Positions 44,490 to 57,300 of a stretch of DNA of 64,000 bases are shown in pieces. Positions within the stretch are counted from its first letter, which is position 1; every line of letters begins with the position of its first letter. The notes under the pieces are model-generated. The model was not told where the DNA came from and ran no database searches. It saw nothing but the letters and a program-made list of their open reading frames with translations. Origin of the DNA: Plutella xylostella (lineage: Eukaryota > Arthropoda > Insecta > Lepidoptera > Plutellidae); contig NC_063995.1 in assembly GCF_932276165.1 (NCBI RefSeq), positions 5,518,001 through 5,582,000 on the forward strand. Direction: 5' to 3'. The position numbers and the translations under genes are program-made.

Positions 44490-46996
44490 TCACGAGTGTC
44501 GCTGCTCGCAGTACATGCGGTTCAGCTTTAGCACGTCGCTTTCGGACATGCCCACGCGCTGCCCAATGGTCGCATTCGCCTAAAAAATATCACAATATTT
44601 CTAAAATATAGGCAAATTTCTTGAGAAAACCTTCACCTCTACTTAGATTGGTGAATCCAACCCCCAGTCTAACAGCGTGGTGGGAAATTGTGCAAGCTTT
44701 AGAAGGCAGTTGATAGGTACCTTGGTGATAAGCACAAAAGTTTAATTTGTGTGAATTTTCTGGCTCTACATAATACGTATCTATAGAATACAGATAGAAG
44801 AGCTTACCATTAAAACGATGATAGTGTCCTCCCCGTTCTTAGAGAATGCGTCGGCCGGGTAGTGCATGACGCTAGCGTAGTCGTACTCGACGCCGAAGTC
44901 CGTCACCGTGTCGTTATTGTACTTTTCGAAGTTGTGACGGTGATCTAAGAGTTACAAGTGAACAAAAAAATATGTATGTAGCTGAATTCATCGAGACCTA
45001 AGTAATAAATTATTTACACCCAGTGCGTTATACCTAGGACACATAGGTAAATAATATATATTATCGCTAAGGGCTAGCACGGGGCGCATTTAAAAAGTGA
45101 CTTTATAGGCGAAGGTATAACATCCACCATAGAGCAAGCAACGAATTAACATATAAACACTTGAAACCATCACGTCGTCTCACAGATCGTCACGTAATAT
45201 CTTCAGGTTTTCTCCAGGTATCCTCACCTCATTGGTAGATCTAGCGGTGTTCTTTGGGAGAGGCTCATGAATAGCCGTGGCTTGCGATACTGCCAACATA
45301 CAATCATTTATTCAACTATCATTTACCTTCCTCAATGTTTTCAAACATGATCTTGACATACTCGTCTCTGTTGTAAGTGCTCTGCATGTGGTAGAAGCCG
45401 AGGGTATGGAGCAGCTCGTGCACGATGGTGCCGTGTCTGAAGCAGCCCTTGTACAAGTTGAGCCGTTGCTGGTTGTCGCCGTCTTCGTCGGGCTTGGGCT
45501 GGTAGCCCACGTGGGAGAAGCAGCCGCGCTCTGAGCCCTGTGTGTTTTTGTTGTTAGGAACTAGGCCAATAATCATCCACTGCTGGACCTAGGCCTCTCC
45601 CAAGGAGCGCCATAACACTCGGTCCTCGGCCGTCCTCATCCAGCCACTACCGGCTACCCGCCTAACGTCGTCGGTCCAGCGGGCAGGAGGGCGCCCCATG
45701 CTGCGTTTGCCTGTTCGTGGTCTCCACTCGAGAACTCGTCCACCCCCGGAACCCGTTAGGAACTTATTGTATGTAAACGAGTTCGAGTGGAGATAAAAAA
45801 AACGGCTAGCATACCGTGAGACGGGATATCAAGCCCGCTGGACCGATGACATTAGACAGGTGGCCGGTACCTCCATATTGGCTGGATGAGAAATTTCGAC
45901 AATAGCGTCGTGGCGTTTACGGGATGATGATGATGATTATTGTTTATGTAAGTACTAGTTTTTTAAGTAAGGTCAAGGTCCAAATCTACTTTTGAAAATC
46001 TAAAATGGATTGAACAACCCGTCATTCTGAACAGCTTTGAAAGTTTGTTGGTTTCCCGACATTAATCTGATTTAAAGAAATTTGAAAAAGATATCCTTAT
46101 AATCAAACACAATTGGATAATTTGTTACGCTGGCGATGTCTCATTAATCCAATATAGTACGATTCTTACCTGAATCATCAGCGAGTGTTCCTCACTGTGC
46201 TTCCTCGGGCGAAATTTGATACACGATTTGTTAGCGATCTCCTTCATTCCATCTTCGATCATTTTCACATGATCTTCCTCTGTTTGAAATAAAATAGCAA
46301 ATAAGTAGATAGGTACCTACTATCATAATACGTTTCGACGAACACTAACTCGGCAAAATATGTTAGTACCCGGATTTCTGATTGGAGATCGATTCAACCA
46401 TTTCGGAGTTACGTTGCAACAGACAAATACACGTCAAAGTTATGGTAATACCCGGATTTTCCGATTGGAGGGTCGATACCATTGTATCCAATCTGGATGG
46501 ACTATAATGGACTACAACTAACCGAAGTCATCCTCCACTATACGGTAAACGACGGTACGGTTCGGCCATCGAGTTTCGGCATTCGTGAGTCCGTTTCTAG
46601 TAGTTTTAGCTTCGGTGATGCGCCGCAGCTGTTCCGCCGTCAGTATCATATCGCCTTCGAAGTAGTTGCCAAGCTCACCGAGGTCTTTGTCGGCTAGAAT
46701 TCGAAAACATCTTTCAATATATAAATTTATAACGAATGAATAACGAAGTTTGTACCGATAGGTACACAGTTGGACGATTAAATACTCAAAGGATTCGTTT
46801 ATTGAAACGTTAACCCATTTCGTAGCTTTTACGCCACAAACATTGACGTCTTGGGTAATAATGGGTTTAAAATAATGCTGTTATATCTTTCAAACAAAGC
46901 ATAGGGCGCAACAATTTATAGGTACTTACCATCATTCATCACAGGCGCCGCTATAGCAGATGCAGCACAAACTAACAATACAATAACCTGATGCAT
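44490..46996 (-). CDS. Astacin-family zinc metalloprotease C (tandem duplicate of B, altered exon-2 acceptor)
   Basis: Coding exons (minus): 46930-46996, 46523-46693 (proposed), 46170-46279, 45327-45537, 44808-44944, 44490-44579. Phases 1,1,0,1,0; about 261 aa. Signal peptide MHQVIVLLVCAASAIAA; prodomain FEGD; zinc site HELLHTLGFYHMQS; Met-turn SVMHY; C-terminus identical in pattern to gene B. The exon-2 acceptor of gene B (gcag|GATG) reads gaaaGATG here. The nearest AG would shift the frame into a stop after five codons. An AG 18 nt downstream of the ancestral site, preceded by a pyrimidine-rich 'ttttcgaattctag', restores the frame and removes six codons. If that site is not used, the gene is broken. 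Confidence 0.83.
44645..44720 (+). repeat. SINE tail fragment in intron 5 of astacin C
   Basis: 'aacccccagtctaacagcgtggtgggaaatt' matches the fragment at the same intron position in gene B, so the SINE inserted before the B/C duplication. Confidence 0.6.
45577..45940. repeat. Two opposed LINE 3'-end fragments in intron 3 of astacin C
   Basis: 45577-45730 read on the minus strand encodes the decayed C-terminus of an RTE/R1-like LINE ('WMRTAEDRV'-type words in one frame). 45840-45940 on the plus strand has 'ggaccgatgacattagacag' and ends in a (gat)n microsatellite. Both are short and non-functional. Confidence 0.5.
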
Positions 46997-47072
46997 TTCT
47001 ACGAGTCTCCAACCAATCTGCAGCACTCTTGGCCAACTACTGCTAACTACAGCAAGATACAAGTAGCCCCCT

Positions 47073-47078
47073 TTTAAA
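47073..47078 (-). promoter_or_regulatory. TATA-like box of astacin C
   Basis: Same TTTAAAAGGGGG context and spacing as in gene B; the sequence between it and the ATG is nearly identical in both genes, which supports a retained core promoter. Confidence 0.55.
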
Positions 47079-47259
47079 TGTTCTGCTAGGTACTCATCAA
47101 TTGGTTTATCTCTAAACAATACATTTTATCTACGCCCGCTGTGCTCCCGCCGTGAATACATGCACGGCATATTTACGGGTTGTTCTAAAACCCCATAAAT
47201 GGGTTATGACAGAAGCCATTACCGGTACATATTTGCGCATTTTCGTCCATGTACTATAA

Positions 47260-47387
47260 TTTAGGGTGGCTTGCACAACAAAGTTAATCAAAATTAAATA
47301 GTTTGTCTCTTTCTCTGACATTATATTGTCAGAGCAAGAGGTCATAGATTTAATTTTGATTAACTTTGTTGTGCAAGGCACCCTAAA
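47260..47387. mobile_element. 128-bp palindromic MITE upstream of astacin C
   Basis: TTTAGGGTGGCTTGCACAAC on the left is matched by its complement on the right (ending 47387, with one or two changes), and the arms continue through 'AAAGTTAATCAAAATTAAA'. Lies about 190 bp upstream of the gene C TATA-like box. Absent at the matching position of gene B. Confidence 0.8.
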
Positions 47388-50057
47388 TGTATCTTGTTTT
47401 TTACTGCATACCTATGTTCGTATTTTAAAACGAAAATCTGTGTTTTTCTCGGTTAGGAAAATACTTATTTAGTCCCGCGGACTATAAGAGCCCCCGATAC
47501 CGCGACTAAATTTCACTTTCACTACTTGGTTAACCATGTATTAATTACAGGCAACAAAAGACGTACTTTTAGGTATTCAAGTGTCATTGACACCAAATCA
47601 AAACCCCTTGAAAAGATTAAATGAAGGATCGCACTATCAATCTTCATACTAACTGCATCAAAATAGTTAAGTATATGTAGGTAATTGCCTACTTACCTAC
47701 TCTTTTGATCAGTTTCAATTTATTTAAAAAACATTTTAAAAAGATATTTTAGTTATTTTAGTAATTCAATTTTTTTTATAAACTAATATGGCTGCTCAAT
47801 TTATAAATGTAATTTTCCCATGATACAATTTTAGTATGATTGTTAATACTTTATAGCTATTTTAGTCTAGATATTACAAGGAAGTAAATTATACTTCAAA
47901 ATATGTTGTAAATAACGTGCTATATTTATTTTACAAAATAATTACAAAAAGATGACACACGCAAAATTTTACTGTACATGCATGCAATTTAGATTTAGCA
48001 TATAAACTTCATGGTTAACTGAATAAATTTAATATACAATAAAATATAATATAAAAATAATTATAAAGTAATTTTAAAATAAGGATATAAAATGTAACAC
48101 AAGTGTCCCAAAACGATAAATAAAAAATCCATCTCATACATTATGGCATTCATTTCATTCAACATAATACTGAATACCCTAATACAACGTAATTGTTGTT
48201 GTTATTCAAATAGTATTCGAAAGAAATTACGTAAATTACTTTTGTAAATAAAATATAATTCGACAAGGTTCTGAATAACAACTCATATAATATTTACATG
48301 ACATTTTGCTAGTTTAATGTGACTAAACAAAGTTTGTCTCTACTTTACATGTCAATTACAATAATTATAATAATTAATTTAGGCAGTCTTTAAATACACT
48401 TCAATAATCATACACAATTGTTACGTAATACAACGTAATAAATAATAATACAACAAAATGGTAACAGACCTAACCATCCAAGTGATTCACTCATCATGAG
48501 TCATTCTTATAACTGAGTAAAAGCATTGTAAAATGTTCTAAATATTGGTCTAATATTTATTGCTGCGGACTGGGCCGCTATTTCATGAAACTTTTGAAAA
48601 TCATCGCTTGCATAAGTGTCCGATTTGTGACTTTGGAATAAAAGGATGTTATTTTTTTCGTGAAATAGCTCCTTGGACGTCCGTCATTGTTTTTGTATAC
48701 ACAAATAGTCTACCAGCAGATCAATGCAGTAACGTTACTCTTACTAGAGTCAAGGGGTTGTATATGCTTACTAATTAACATTCGTCTAATACAATTTCCT
48801 ACCGAGGACGTTACTGAGACCGAGCGGTGAAGCGGCACACTATATCACAAACTTGTGCAGCGATCCTACTATTTAATTATAAGTTTATTGCTATGTTTAT
48901 CCAGATTCGATTGTTTAAGGCAAATTAACGCCGATTATTATTCAATATTCAAAACGCTAACAACAATTGATGAACTATCATGTACTTAACAAGTGATCAA
49001 TGTAAGTATATAAAACTGGCGCTAATAATGCCTAGCTAATGTATGCAGCAGCAAATTATTGCTACTTGTATATTATGGTGTACTGAGACTAAAGTTTACA
49101 GTACCAGATAGTAGACTACATACACAACTGTGGAAGTAGATAGTTTAAGTCCTTTGTAAATGTTTCATTCAAATAACCCTTAGGGAAAGTATAACATCTG
49201 ATTATCAAAAATAATACGCTTCATCGATATTTTAAAATCATGCACAAAATATGGCGCCATGAATAGACAATATACGCCATCGCAAAATATGCATTTTTCA
49301 CAAGTCACAAAATATTATGTATGTTTTTCTGCTGAATGTTAGAAACGCAAATGTTGGTTAAAAGTTCTGTCTTGTAAAGTTATTAGCAAAAGATGTATAA
49401 AAAAATTACACTTTACAGCTAATATTGTACTTCTATTGAAATCATTTAAGGCATTCCTGACAACAGAGGGGTCTCATTGTATTTGATATGTATCAATGTT
49501 AACCTGCCGGTGTAGACTTTTCACTATTCACTTGGTATTTGGTAGCACTCACCCCTTTGGAGACGCCGATACAAAAATATTCAAACAGAACTTACATACA
49601 ATACAACATAAAACCTTTTACGACTAATCACTATATCAAAAGTCTACTAACTCCTATAGCAACTTGAAGTCCTAATTCGATGTACTGAGATATAAGTTGT
49701 CAAAGCATGCTTACGATAATATACCGACACCTATGGCAATTACAACAACGAGAAGAGTTTAAGGACATTTTCCTAAACACCGAGGCGATGCTCGACTGTT
49801 TAGAACACTATGCAAGTCACATACTGATATGTAAAAGGCGACAGTATATCGAATAAAATACTGATAGAGATTATTTGGCTTATGTACTTTGAATATTAGA
49901 GTTTCACGTGAAAAGCTAAAAGAAAGTATTGAAAGTATTTTTTACTATATCACCGCATTGTTGTTCTAACAACTTAAAATTACGTTTAAGAAGTCGCACA
50001 CTCTTATTAATAAATGCACTAAAAATAATTAGGCCTTTCGATAGGTAATCACAATTC
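47388..50057. other. AT-rich stretch, possible 3' UTR of C3G
   Basis: No coding signal. On the minus strand several AATAAA hexamers occur (tttatt on the plus strand, for example near 47927), so a long 3' UTR of the C3G transcript may end here. That is inference from position only. Confidence 0.35.
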
Positions 50058-50145
50058 ATCTAACGACTTACACAATTCCTTGTCGATGTGAACACGTCCG
50101 GTCCGGAGCGTCGCTGCATCTATTCTTTGGATTTCCATTTCACCT
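50058..50145 (-). other. Possible 3'-terminal exon of C3G
   Basis: A good acceptor ('tttttgtattacag') precedes an 88-nt segment whose one open frame reads 'EMEIQRIDAATLRTGRVHID' and ends at a TGA. Because the main C3G frame already stops at 51274, this would be 3' UTR or an alternative C-terminus. RNA evidence is required to place it. Confidence 0.35.
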
Positions 50146-50254
50146 GTAATACAAAAAATAGGTTAGCATAAAAAAACACTACAAAGAAAATATTCAACGG
50201 AGCCATTTAGAATGAATAATCCTGCTTATGGCTGAGCAAGTGAGTGAATGAAGA

Positions 50255-51300
50255 GTCAGCTAAGGCTAATGCGCGCTGCGGCCGTCGCTCGGCTTGATGG
50301 TCTTGCTGATCGCTGAGTGAGTGAGTGAGTGAAGAGTCAGTGTGCGGCACTCACCCGTGCTATCAGCTGGCAGCACGCGGCCAGGGCGCGGGGCTAATGC
50401 GCGCTGCGGCCGTCGCTCGGCTTGATGGTCTTGCTGATCGCTGAGCGAGTGAGTGAGTGAGTGAAGAGTCAGTGTGCGGCACTCACCCGTGCTATCAGCT
50501 GGCAGCACGCGGCCAGGGCGCGGGGCTAATGCGCGCTGCGGCCGTCGCTCGGCTTGATGGTCTTGCTGATCGCTGAGCGAGTGAGTGAGTGAGTGAGTGA
50601 GTGAGTGAGTGAGTGAGTGAGTGAGTGAGTGAAGAGTCAGTGTGCGGCACTCACCCGTGCTATCAGCTGGCAGCACGCGGCCAGGGCGCGGGGCTAATGC
50701 GCGCTGCGGCCGTCGCTCGGCTTGATGGTCTTGCTGATCGCTGAGCGAGTGAGTGAGTGATTGAGTGAGTGAAGAGTCAGTGTGCGGCACTCACCCGTGC
50801 TATCAGCTGGCAGCACGCGGCCAGGGCGCGGGGCTAATGCGCGCTGCGGCCGTCGCTCGGCTTGATGGTCTTGCTGATCGCTGAGCGAGTGAGTGAGTGA
50901 GTGAGTGAGTGAGTGAAGAGTCAGTGTGCGGCACTCACCCGTGCTAACAGCTGGCAGCACGCGGCCAGGGCGCGGGGCTAATGCGCGCTGCGGCCGTCGC
51001 TCGGCTTGATGGTCTTGCTGATCGCTGAGCGAGTGAGTGAGTGAGTGAGTGAAGAGTCAGTGTGCGGCACTCACCCGTGCTATCAGCTGGCAGCACGCGG
51101 CCAGGGCGCGGGGCTAATGCGCGCTGCGGCCGTCGCTCGGCTTGATGGTCTTGCTGATCGCTGAGCGAGTGAGTGAGTGAGTGAGTGAGTGAGTGAGTGA
51201 GTGAGTGAGTGAAGAGTCAGTGTGCGGCACTCACCCGTGCTATCAGCTGGCAGCACGCGGCCAGGGCGCGGGGCTAATGCGCGCTGCGGCCGTCGCTTGG
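50255..51300. repeat. Minisatellite made from the C3G last coding segment (8 units of ~125-167 bp)
   Basis: The segment 'taatgcgcgctgcggccgtc' recurs eight times (about 50268, 50396, 50527, 50696, 50838, 50979, 51116, 51275). Each unit contains, on the minus strand, the codons for SKTIKPSDGRSAH, the stop TAG, 38 nt, a donor-like CACGG|GTGAGT and a variable (GAGT)n run. Length differences come mainly from the tetranucleotide. The unit at 51274 is the functional exon end; the other seven lie downstream in the transcript. Confidence 0.9.
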
Positions 51301-54300
51301 CTTGATGGTCTTGCTGATCTGCCACAGCGCGTCCTCGCTGAGCACGTCGTCGAACTCGTTGAACATCGCCTGGATCCGCTCGTTGCGCTTGAACTTGTAT
51401 TGTCTGCTGTCACCAATGAGAATGCCAAGTGTTAATAGTTGCACTGTGAATGGGATGGCTTCAGGAGGATTTGTCGGGACTCATTGCTTTAAGATTCTTC
51501 TAAGAAATGATTACTAATGTAATTTAAAAGAGTAGTGAACATACACTGCTGTCGCTATCCACAATAAAATAATTAAATTTAAAAATATATATACAAAAGC
51601 ACAAGTGTGCTGTTTGACGCTACACATTCTCAGTGTACTGAAGTTAATTTCGTCCTATTATTATAAATAATGCATGAAAGAGGCCTCCCGAGAGACGTAT
51701 AAACTGTTCATTACAAAATGGAGCCAACCTGATCAGTTACTGACGCACTAGACCAGCTCTAATCAAAACGCTTACAAGTAGAACAACAAACAGTACAGAG
51801 TAAAATACTCACTCTTTCTGAAACCGCTTGATGTTCTCCATGATTCCGTACTGCTGCCAGCGCTTGGAGAAGTTGATGCTGCCGTCGGCCAGCAGGTCCG
51901 GGTTGCCCACGTGCACGAACGTCAGGTCCTGCAGGACTAGACCGCTGGAAGAAAATGTCGTGGTTATTGATACGTGTTTTGCCTCCACTGCGCTGGCGCT
52001 TGGAAAAAGAGCACAGTTACGCTACTGGCAGGATTGTTACATAATGTAGACAATATTATGTACAATAGACATAGACAACAAAGAAGAGTAATTATAGAAG
52101 GGATACAATTAAACTCAAGGGATTTTAAATCAAAGTAAAAATTGCACACAAATTTTATTTTACGTATTTCACATCTGTAATCCCCGTAGGGATATTTTGA
52201 GGTGACTCACCCGCATCTCTAGATGTGCAGTCTAGAATTCAGATGTAGTCTAGAATCTAGATGTGCAGGTTCTCACACGATGTTTTCTTTCACCGTAAGA
52301 GTGTGAAATGTGTCACATTATATTTACTCTAGAATACTTCAAAATGACACTCACAGGTAAGGTATACACGGCGGCACCGTCTCGCTCAACGCAGCCCTGT
52401 ACGCTCTGAACGAGCACGACGAATCAATCAGCGCGCAGTATTCCCTGAGCGTCTCCTCGATGTGGCGCGGCCAGCCGAGCCTCCGCACGGGGGGCGAGTC
52501 CAGAGCGGAGACCAGAGCCAGGTACGAGTTGAAGTTGTTGATCTTGCGGAGAACTTTCATCACTTTGAGGAACTTGTTGGCGTATTTCTCGCGTTCGCGC
52601 GCTTCCACCTGAAAGGGTGATGGGGTTAGTGGTGTTTTGTAGGATACGAATCAATATTTTTTATATGGTAAATATTCCGCATTTACAGAACATAAGTAGG
52701 GGAGGGAGCTAAGTCCATGAGATGAAAGAGAAATGAGAAAGTGAGTATTCAGGCTTGAAATGTTTGAACACTTCTCCTAATGATATAGATAAAAATATAA
52801 TGTTCGCTAACCTGTTCAAGTATTCTGGATCGCGCCCAAAAGCTCATATTGTTGAAGTGCGCAGTAAACCTCGTGAGGTTTGGCGAGCTCTCCTCTGATT
52901 GGTCGCGCGGCCACGACAACACTTCCGCAGTCGTGATTCGTCCGAACAACGCCGCGTCTAGTAGCGTCATCTGTTCGGCGATCTCGTGCGACTTGAAGTC
53001 TAGGAGTGTGTCTCGACTGAGCGACACTGCGCCGTAGCACGGGCTGTCGTATTCGTAGCGGTGGTTTGACTGTAACAAACAAAAGGGTTCCATTATGAAA
53101 TGGTATTTAAAATGTATGATGCCCATTTATGCATATCCTTGTTTGCTTTAACATTTAGAGTAAGCAGCAGATTAAAACAATATTTGACTGCAGATGAGTC
53201 ATAAAATTAAAATTTAGGATTTCCGTGAAGATAAGTAGCTATTACAGTTGAAAAGTATCTTACGTTGACGGTTTGAGAGTGCAGTTGTTTCTGTTTTTCG
53301 ACTAGGATCTGCCTCAGTGCTTTCGCTATCGCCAACTCTTCCACTTCTACCAGCCAGTAGATGAAATTCGTTATTTTCTGCACCAATTTCGTCTCCAGAT
53401 CGATCATACTGAAATAATATAATTGAAATAAGATAATGTTGCAGTATTATGTTGAGGTTCATAGCGCTGGTATCGACAGAGGGTCTAACCGACAGTATTA
53501 CGTGCCTCGTCCTTTCTTGCACCTGGTGCTTTTAATCCATTAAAATAATTATGTTTTAGGATTTTACAGCCATTGTCTTCAGTTTCCAGCTTTGCACGCA
53601 CTCTAAATCCACTCTCAACATTCGTAGAAAAATGCAACACGCCACAGGTGGCCGCCATTTTGGTCAAGACACATATTTTCTCCTCTACATCTCCAGGTAT
53701 ACAACACTCACGTGAGGTCGGCCACGACGCGCGTGAGCAGGCTGAGCGTGGAGCGCAGCTCGTGCGGGCGCTGCCGGAAGTGGTGCGCGCGCCGCTCGAG
53801 CCGCTCCACCAGCGCGCCCGGGCCCACCCACGTGCGGTACGTCGCCAGGAACGCCTCCTGGTAAGCGAAGTCTGCATAGCAAGGGTTGAGATTAGTTGTG
53901 GGTAAGTGTGTACAGTATTGTGCAATACACTGGGGCAATAGAGGAAAGCGCTATTTAAAAAATACCGGTTTATTTCAAGATATATGGATGAGAGTGAGCA
54001 CAAAAGGCTCAGGATGTAGATTTTGTGTGCGTGATCGGTACAAGAGTTACTTTTCTCTATTGACGTTAGTGTATTGCATAATACTGATATTTTAAAGAGT
54101 GTGTGTTAGTTAACTAACTTACTAACAAAGTCTCTAGATTATGAAGCATCAGATAATTTGATTAAGAATATGATTATGATTACCTGAAAGTTTAAAAGGA
54201 AATTCAACGTATTCTTAATTAAATATAAAAATTACTAGGCCATATAACTAGGGAGAAGTTGCCTAATTTTCAGTTTCATCTTTAATTCATACTATGTATA

Positions 54301-57300
54301 AAGCTTTGAAGCAGCGAAACAATATCTAGAATATAGTGTTCCATAGCCGTGCAAGCGGCCAATCCGTGCACATATCACACCAAACATTGCACTCTCAAAA
54401 CCCCCTACAATAATGTGTGTTGGTGTATAAGACCATGCTTTTTACAGATAAACCTTCAAGCGGTGACAGAGTATTCCCAACGCAATCAAGTATCAGCTAA
54501 ATATTATCTCTTCTCACAAAAAACTACAATCATATTTTATCAGACATCTGGCAAAGAGGCATAGGGTATTTAACCTTTTGAAATGACCCTATCGAAACAT
54601 TTAGCTAATGCGAGAGTGCGTTCTAACTAGATCAGCGAAACCGATAAGCTTCAAGGCTCGGTAATATTATTATTATGTTTGAGCTAATACTCTAACCATA
54701 CTGCGTCATACAATGATTGACTTACACTCGTCCGTTTCTGTAAAGTGAAAGCATGAAGATCACATGTTAGGGGCGAGAAAGTATAGAGTATTATTTTATT
54801 GATATAAGAAGGACATTCACAGATGGGCAGATGTAATGGTGATTATCGTAACATTCCTTTTTCGTCGCATGGGTTTATTGGTAAATATGTTTTTACACTT
54901 ATTACTCTCGTATAATATATATTTTCCGATTAAAAAAACATGCTCAGCATGATCTAGTATTAATTATTATTTGGCTGCCACCTTTTTTAAACAGCTAATT
55001 AAAACCCTCTACGCCAAACCCATATTTACCAACAACCCAAAGAACTTTATGAACAAGATTCACAGGCACCGTTGCATTATTCATTTCGATTTTCAAATTA
55101 AATTCTTACCTTTGGTAGCTTTAGTGGCCAGTACGACTAGCGCGTCCGGCTGTCCGCCACGGACTTCCGGTCCGTTCTTGTCTGTGTTGAAGAGGAGGCG
55201 CGAACTTATGTCCGTTTGTAGTATGACGTCATCTTCGTCCACTGGTTCCATGGTTGTGTTTGCGTCTGAAGCTACGTTCGGTTCGGAACTGCTTTCACTC
55301 CGCTGTAGAATATTTTTCAGTATTACTGGCTGTACATCATGTATTTTAAATAAAACGAAGAGTTTTAAATATTAGTAAAAGTGGACTTTCAGAGGTTTGT
55401 AAACTTACTTGTGATGGCACGGGCGACGGTGTCGGCTGTACTAGCCGCTCCAACTCATCCTCTAGCGGGAACTTTCCAGGCGCTGTGATGCTCGGGTATG
55501 GATCCTCTGAATTCTGAAACCCATATATAAAGTGTTAGGCCCACTATTTTACGACACGAGGCACATCTCGAGATCTCGAGGCGTATCTGATAGAGGATTT
55601 ACTTTCATATCCAAAGATTTAAAAAACAGTTCCTTGTCATAATACTTTGAAATAGTATCTTGGCAAGCAAATTTACAAAAGACATAACAGCTAAACATAA
55701 ATGACATAAAAGTCCCTGAAATATTAGCATAAATGATCTTACCGAGTTGTTCAGAATAGTTTCGTCGGTCCCACTGTTGTAGGAGGAGGGCCGCGGCGAC
55801 GGTGGCGGTAGCAACTCGTTACTCGTGTTCATTTGGAGCTGAAACAAATTGGGTCAATCAATAGATCGATCATCTAACATTCTCGGGCCTACTTACTACC
55901 GCCTTTGCGATTGATTTGACCTTGATTGTACATTACGAAATTGATCTTGAATCTTGGGCGATTAATTATGTATCATTATAAAGTTAACAAGGATATGCAA
56001 TAATTACTTGTTTTGCAGATAGGATTAAAAGTACCAGCTATAACATGCTATCGTAATTGAAGAGCTGTTTACCGAGCATCTGTTACTTCCACTTTAATCT
56101 ATGTGTTAAGCTAATAATGCTGAGCGTTTTACCTTTCTTAGGATTCATAACTATCGCGATGGTATACCGATACAGCAATAATTGAGAGATCATACACTAT
56201 AGGTACATACCAGTTTATTTTTGTTCATCTTTGGTGGGAGCGCCGGCGGCTCCGGCGGCACCGGACTCGTGCCGCTCGACGTCGTCATACTGACGCTGTC
56301 TTCCGACCCGCTGTAAATGAATTACACTATTATTGACACCGTTTTAACATTCACAAAAGTATTGTGGAATATGTATTTACCGGCGAGTGTCTTTTCAACT
56401 TTTTATTTAGAGTACGGCATGGTTTTGACCATCGCTCGTATGGTAGGAGGTATAGGTGCTATTAGCTAGGTATCCTAACTAATCCTAACTAATATTATAA
56501 ATGCGAATGTAACTGTGTCTGTCTGTCTGTCTGTTACTCTTTCACGCCAAAACTACTGAACGGATTTGAATGAAATTTGGTATATATGTCGCAGGCAACT
56601 GGTTTAATCTCCTGTTTGATTGAACCACTAGCCCGTTCATTGGATGGCGCTGTTCAGTTGTATGACTAAAGGACAACTCGTCAAGTCGTTGATTGTAACT
56701 TGACTGAACGTCAAACAGGAGATTAAACCAGTTGCCTGCGACATATACATATATATGGTCTAGGCCTTGAGAAAGAACATAGGCTACTTTTTATCCCGGA
56801 ATTCCCACGGGAAAACTTTTTAAGGCGAAGCGAAGCTCGCGGGAACAGCTGGTTAGAAATAAATATAGTCAGCATACCTTAGTGGAGTAGATCCGAAATG
56901 CTGCACAGTCAGTGATTGTGCTATCGAGCGCTGAACATGCTGTCGAGACACGCTGAGACTTCCGACTGTTGAGTGCTGAGCGCTGGAGAAGAAATGAAAA
57001 GGAATTAAAAACTATATAATGTACGGATTTACTAGTCAACATTAAAATAACATAAAATGCCAGCTTACCACTACAACAGTTCGGTTAATTTTACGGCTAT
57101 TAATCAACAGTGTTAACTATTTGTAGCAAATCGATTTCAATTCCTAAAGTGATCCACTTAAACCGTAATAAAGGTAGGCTTTTGTTTTTTATTTCCTTTG
57201 TAAATGTGTAACAGCCTTGAATTTGTTCAATCTCTTTCTTTTGTACCAATGAAAAACCGTTCGTCTGTTACATTTTAGTTTACAAACTGATTTAACTACC

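Noticed and set aside
45277..45534. Plus-strand open frame opposite astacin C exon 4
   Set aside because: It is the antisense shadow of the exon encoding the zinc site. The same applies to frames at 31218-31478, 42318-42524 and 46482-46697.
50266..50960. Open frames reading as long Ser-His-Thr-Leu repeats ('LTHSLTHS') on the minus strand
   Set aside because: They are the translated (GAGT)n tetranucleotide and repeated exon-end of the C3G minisatellite, in a frame different from C3G. No independent gene.
50255..51300. Regularly spaced direct repeats resembling a CRISPR array
   Set aside because: The spacing varies only through a tetranucleotide run, the units contain a eukaryotic exon end, and the genome is an insect's. 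It is a minisatellite.
53573..53905. Plus-strand frame rich in Arg/Ala/Glu across a C3G exon
   Set aside because: Antisense to the RasGEF-N exon 53712-53871; its composition is set by the GC-rich codons of the true exon.
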